Source: Acidobacteriota bacterium (lineage in GTDB: Bacteria; Acidobacteriota; Blastocatellia; Pyrinomonadales; Pyrinomonadaceae). From it: a stretch of 64,000 nt of DNA. The notes beneath the pieces were generated by a model. That model was not told the origin of the DNA and ran no database searches. It was given only the letters and a program-made list of their open reading frames with translations. The translations under genes and the position numbers were made by a program. Location: positions 310,001 to 374,000 of the forward strand of contig JAIVJV010000004.1 in the NCBI GenBank assembly GCA_020199835.1. Reading direction: 5' to 3'. Below, one piece after another: positions 61,601 through 64,000 of this stretch (position 1 is the stretch's first letter; the number at the start of each line of letters is the position of its first letter).

Positions 61601-61972
61601 AACGAGTCGGCGGGCTCGGGCGGCGACGCCCTGCCTTACATGTTTCGCCAGCGGAAGCTCGGGCCGCTGGTGGGTACGCGTACCTGGGGCGGGCTCGTCG
61701 GCACGCTCGGCTTTCCCCCGACGATCGATGGCGGCGGCATCACCGCGCCAAATCTGGCGTTCTACGATCTAGCGGGAAAGTGGTCCGTCGAGAATGAAGG
61801 CGTCGCGCCGGACATCGAGGTTGAGTACACACCAGCCGCAGTGAACAAAGGACACGATCCGCAGCTTGAGCGCGCTGTTCAGGAAGCGATGAAGCTTCTG
61901 GAGCAGAACCCAGTGCGGCGCGTGCCGCGGCCCGCGCCGATTGATCGCGTTTCCAGACCGCGAACCCAATAA
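58673..61972 (+). CDS. Tricorn-like S41 protease, exported
   Basis: 1099 residues from ATG 58673 (GGAG six bases upstream). A signal peptide (ending AVAAQ) is followed by a TolB-like six-bladed propeller and a second propeller region (about 25-650, with DG.RV.F/SPDG repeats and a PAEPTPQPTP linker near 560), a tricorn core domain, a PDZ domain (GIQVAEGDYLLEVNGRAL) and the S41 catalytic domain. The serine is S982 in NESAGSGGDALPY, followed by GTRTWGGLVGT. Tricorn proteases degrade oligopeptides into short pieces, here presumably in the periplasm for the downstream peptidases. Confidence 0.94.
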   Translation: MKLRTLFFGLLLAIAIPAAVAAQGTRLLRHPTVSRELVAFAYAGDLWVVSRDGGQARRLTSTPGAEMDPYFSPDGSQIAFSATVAGNIDVYVVPTKGGDAKRLTYHPGPDRVRGWTPDGRRVVFGSGRTSAPTTYFRLWTIGLDGGLPDALPMPRAFSGAYSPDGSRIAHEEFSTAFIPAWHEASYWRNYRGGRTHPIRVMTLADHSIEKLPWTNSNDTDPMWIGNTIYFLSDRNRIVNLFAYRTDTKQLTQLTRHDDFDVMNASAGSDAIVYEQAGYVHLLDTKTGQTRRLNIDVNGDLPWARPQFKKVVSMIRNSALSPTGVRAVFEARGEIFSVPTEKGDYRNLSQSPGAHDRSPAWSPDGAKLAWLSDASGEYQLMIGDPLGLTPPRSIKLPSTAFFSATSWSPDGTQILLQDNHKNLWMVDATSGQATRIDTDNYPDPFRSFDATWAPDSKWVAYSKNLPSRLRAIFIYSLADKKTHQITDGLADSMSPAFDAGGKYLYFMASTNYGPSTGWLEMSSIDRPVRRAIYLAVLGATEPSPLLPETGDEPPPRPTPAEPTPQPTPAAPRTVNVRVDFDGIGQRIIAVNIPAGDYSNLTAGAAGSFYYTEPILTTAPGPPSLRLQRYQLSARTAAPFLEGIRSYSLSSDKKKLLYQAAAGGGTSWGVVPTAGPAPVKVGDGPLNLAQMEMRIDPRAEWEQIFRETWRVQREYFYDPKYHGADWQAVFEKYRPLVGFVGHRADLAYLIAVVGGELAVGHSYLLGTGDVPGEDAVSVGLLGADFEIENGRYRIKRVLTGENWNPDLRAPLSSPGIQVAEGDYLLEVNGRALAPPTNLYSLFEGTAGRQTLIRVNKTPSLEGSRVVTVIPVASEDALRARKWIEDNRRLVDKLSGGRLAYVWLPNTAGPGYTAFTRYYYAQQDKEGAIIDERYNQGGQVADYIVSELDRKLMGFFAQRDGEPATSPTAGIWGPKVMIINESAGSGGDALPYMFRQRKLGPLVGTRTWGGLVGTLGFPPTIDGGGITAPNLAFYDLAGKWSVENEGVAPDIEVEYTPAAVNKGHDPQLERAVQEAMKLLEQNPVRRVPRPAPIDRVSRPRTQ

Positions 61973-61992
61973 TTTTACTTGGATCTATTCAT

Positions 61993-63216
61993 ATGAAACG
62001 AAACTTCGACTTTCCAGGACGCGCTCAACTCAGGCTTGGCTTCGTCATTCTTAGCCTGACCGCGATTACTCTGTGCTTCGGCGGAGTCACGAGCGCCCAA
62101 ACCATCAACATCGACCGGGTTGTTGCCGAGCTTGAACCTGAGATTCATCGTACCTTGCTCGCGGGAAATATTCCGTCGGCGTCCATCGCTTTAGTCTCCG
62201 GCGATCAAGTGATTTGGACAGGCGCTTATGGCCATTCAAATCTCTGGGCGCGGACACCGGCGGCGCCGAACACTGTTTATCTAATCGGCTCGACCTTCAA
62301 AACGATGTCCTCAGTCGCCCTGCTTCAGCTAATGGAGCAAGGCAAATTAAAGTTGGACGACCGAGTCAACGATTATTTGAGCGACTTCAAGATTCAAGGC
62401 GAGGACCCCCAGAAGCCCGTCACGTTTCGTCATCTGTTGACGCACACATCCGGGATGCCGGGTGACTTTGGAGGATTCCCGGTGTGGGGCGACACGGTGC
62501 CGCCTTCTCTGGAAGAGTACCTGCGCAAATCGCTGAAAGTAACCAAGCCGCCCATGACCTCGGTCACTTATTCGAACATGGCTTACACGCTAATTGGTTA
62601 CTTGGTCCAGAAGCTCTCCGGTAAGGCGTACAAGCAGTACATTCAGGAACATATCTTTACCCCGTTAGAGATGAACAGTACGGCATTCGAGCCGCGACCA
62701 GACATGGACGAACGACTTTCGATTCCTTACCGAGTCGACGAAAAGACTGGCGCCCAGATGGGAGCCGTTCGAGTTAAGGCCTCTGTCTGGCCGGCGGGTC
62801 TGGTCTATGGCACGGTGCTCAACCAGGCTAACTGGCTAATTGTCAATCTCAACGGTGGCAAGTTCAAAGATAAACAGATCATCAGTGAGGCGACGCTTGA
62901 GCAGATGTTCACGCGACAACACGACCAATTCAAAGGAAGAATCGAAAACATCTGGGGGAATGAAACGGCCGGCTTCGGCTTGACCTGGTGGAGTCAGGTT
63001 CGGGAGGGCGATCGTTACTTTGCACATAGCGGCAGTGTTCAGGGTTACACGGCTTTCCTGCTTGGCAATCGCGATCGCAAACTTGGCTTCGCGATCCTGA
63101 CTAACGGAAATCGCTCTCATCCGCACCTGTTTAAGTTGGCAGACCAGGCAATGGATTTGATGAAGAAGCACAGCGCGCCGAAAGCACCGCAGCCTGCGTC
63201 TGGCTCAGTTCCATAG
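61993..63216 (+). CDS. Secreted serine hydrolase (class C beta-lactamase fold)
   Basis: 407 residues with a signal peptide (ending VTSAQ). Catalytic motifs are S100-TFK, Y-S-N in VTYSNMAYTLIGYLV, and AHSGSVQGYTAF near the end as HxG variant. It lacks the C-terminal lipocalin-like domain of the hydrolase at 56015. The gene starts 20 bases after the tricorn protease and 21 bases before the D-aminoacylase, so it is in one transcript with them. Likely a periplasmic peptidase or esterase; the precise substrate is not visible. Confidence 0.92.
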   Translation: MKRNFDFPGRAQLRLGFVILSLTAITLCFGGVTSAQTINIDRVVAELEPEIHRTLLAGNIPSASIALVSGDQVIWTGAYGHSNLWARTPAAPNTVYLIGSTFKTMSSVALLQLMEQGKLKLDDRVNDYLSDFKIQGEDPQKPVTFRHLLTHTSGMPGDFGGFPVWGDTVPPSLEEYLRKSLKVTKPPMTSVTYSNMAYTLIGYLVQKLSGKAYKQYIQEHIFTPLEMNSTAFEPRPDMDERLSIPYRVDEKTGAQMGAVRVKASVWPAGLVYGTVLNQANWLIVNLNGGKFKDKQIISEATLEQMFTRQHDQFKGRIENIWGNETAGFGLTWWSQVREGDRYFAHSGSVQGYTAFLLGNRDRKLGFAILTNGNRSHPHLFKLADQAMDLMKKHSAPKAPQPASGSVP

Positions 63217-63237
63217 CGCCCAAAGGGTTGTAGATTC

Positions 63238-64000
63238 ATGATAACCAATCTTAAAAAGTTTATAGCGCTGATGCTGATTCTTTCGATATCAGCCACCGTC
63301 TTTGCGCAAAGACGCAGCACTGAGACTGCTTCATTCGACATCATTATCAAAGGCGGCACTGTGTATGACGGCAGTGGCGGCCGGCCGAGACGAGCAGATG
63401 TAGGGATAAAGGGCGACCGCATCGCAGCCGTCGGTAATTTAAGTCGAGCGAGTTCACCAACAATTATCGATGCCCGGGGCCAGGCGGTAGCACCAGGCTT
63501 TATCAACATGCTCTCGCACTCGGAATCGTCCTTGATCGTCGATCCGCGATCCCTGAGCGAGCTCAAACAGGGTGTCACTACCCAGATATTCGGCGAGTTT
63601 TCCATGGGCCCGCTCAACGATCAGATGAAGCAGCGCATGGGCCAAACCCGTGGTGATCGAATCGAGTGGACGACGCTGGTTGAATATCTCACCTATCTGG
63701 AGAAACGTGGAATTCCGCAAAACGTCGCTTCATTCATTGGCGCAGGAACCATTCGCGAGCACGTGATCGGTTTGGAAGACAAGCAGCCGACACCTGCGCA
63801 ACTCGAACAGATGCGCGAACTGGTCCGACGCGAAATGGAAGCCGGCGCGCTCGGCATTACGACAGCGCTGATTTACCCGCCCGCGTTTTTCGCCAGGACC
63901 GAAGAATTGATCGAACTGTGCAAGGTAGCCGCGAAATACAAGGGCAAGTACACGACGCACATGCGAAGCGAAGGCAATCAACTGATCGAAGCCGTGCAGG
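63238..64000 (+). CDS. N-acyl-D-amino-acid deacylase family amidohydrolase, exported (cut by right edge)
   Basis: The first 254 residues are present. After a signal peptide (LILSISATVFAQ) comes the amidohydrolase N-terminus FDIIIKGGTVYDGSGG and PGFINMLSHSE. Classic D-aminoacylases read PGFIDxHTH here; the first histidine is Leu in this protein. The next motif, normally containing a metal-binding Cys, is GVTTQIFGEFSMGPLN with Glu. These changes define a variant subgroup that may bind one metal. THMRSEGNQLIEA near the edge retains the histidine of the next metal motif. It should release D-amino acids from N-acyl-D-amino acids or D-peptides. Stop not visible. Confidence 0.9.
   Translation, partial: MITNLKKFIALMLILSISATVFAQRRSTETASFDIIIKGGTVYDGSGGRPRRADVGIKGDRIAAVGNLSRASSPTIIDARGQAVAPGFINMLSHSESSLIVDPRSLSELKQGVTTQIFGEFSMGPLNDQMKQRMGQTRGDRIEWTTLVEYLTYLEKRGIPQNVASFIGAGTIREHVIGLEDKQPTPAQLEQMRELVRREMEAGALGITTALIYPPAFFARTEELIELCKVAAKYKGKYTTHMRSEGNQLIEAVQ

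Overview
This is a 64 kb chromosomal window from what looks like an Acidobacteriota genome, probably class Blastocatellia (Pyrinomonadaceae-like). The evidence is ADOP-type MacB permeases with a PadR regulator and a 'permease prefix' domain, a long TonB-dependent receptor with an N-terminal carboxypeptidase-like domain, secreted proteins with Pro-Thr linkers, many signal-peptide serine hydrolases, a tricorn-like S41 protease, and moderate GC. The taxonomic call is inference; there is no rRNA or other marker gene here. I see no IS element, prophage or CRISPR array.

Layout. 0-9 kb: the end of an ADOP permease, a large secreted metalloprotease/RCC1 protein, a DUF4126 membrane protein, then a PadR-controlled ABC operon whose ATPase gene has an internal deletion. 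9-14.6 kb (minus strand): ester cyclase, VOC protein, class A beta-lactamase, two membrane proteins, and an OmpR-type response regulator/histidine kinase pair. Two identical TTGTA-N5-TTGTA boxes flank this pair. 14.8-21 kb: a seven-gene plus-strand cassette of PqqD-like protein, HprK-like kinase, three GT2 glycosyltransferases, AGE-family epimerase and NTP_transf_5 nucleotidyltransferase. It resembles a peptide-modification (RiPP-type) locus without a recognisable cyclase. 21-28 kb: PEP carboxylase, a selenoprotein of the SelW/Rdx family (in-frame TGA followed by a SECIS-like hairpin), a membrane glycosyltransferase, a release-factor-like protein and an ABM monooxygenase.

28-46.9 kb is mixed and partly decaying. 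It holds a broken toxin-antitoxin pair, a frameshifted TPR protein, DUF2171, SRPBCC, DHH phosphoesterase, UV endonuclease, a secreted phospholipase D-like protein, an intradiol dioxygenase, a serine hydrolase with an inserted NTF2-like domain, DinB fused by deletion to a VanZ remnant, MsrA, an M1 aminopeptidase, and remnants of a PD40 protein, an ADOP permease and a tRNA-Ala.

47-64 kb reads as one functional locus for using D-amino-acid-containing peptides. It contains a secreted M55 D-aminopeptidase, M28 peptidase, PLP aminotransferase, TonB-dependent receptor, MurR/RpiR regulator, two penicillin-binding-type serine hydrolases, an N-succinylamino-acid racemase/OSBS-like enzyme, a tricorn-like protease and an N-acyl-D-amino-acid deacylase cut by the right edge. 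A shared motif (GTGCAGCA) lies inside the predicted promoter spacers of both the receptor gene and the serine hydrolase gene divergent from rpiR, suggesting that the regulator controls both.
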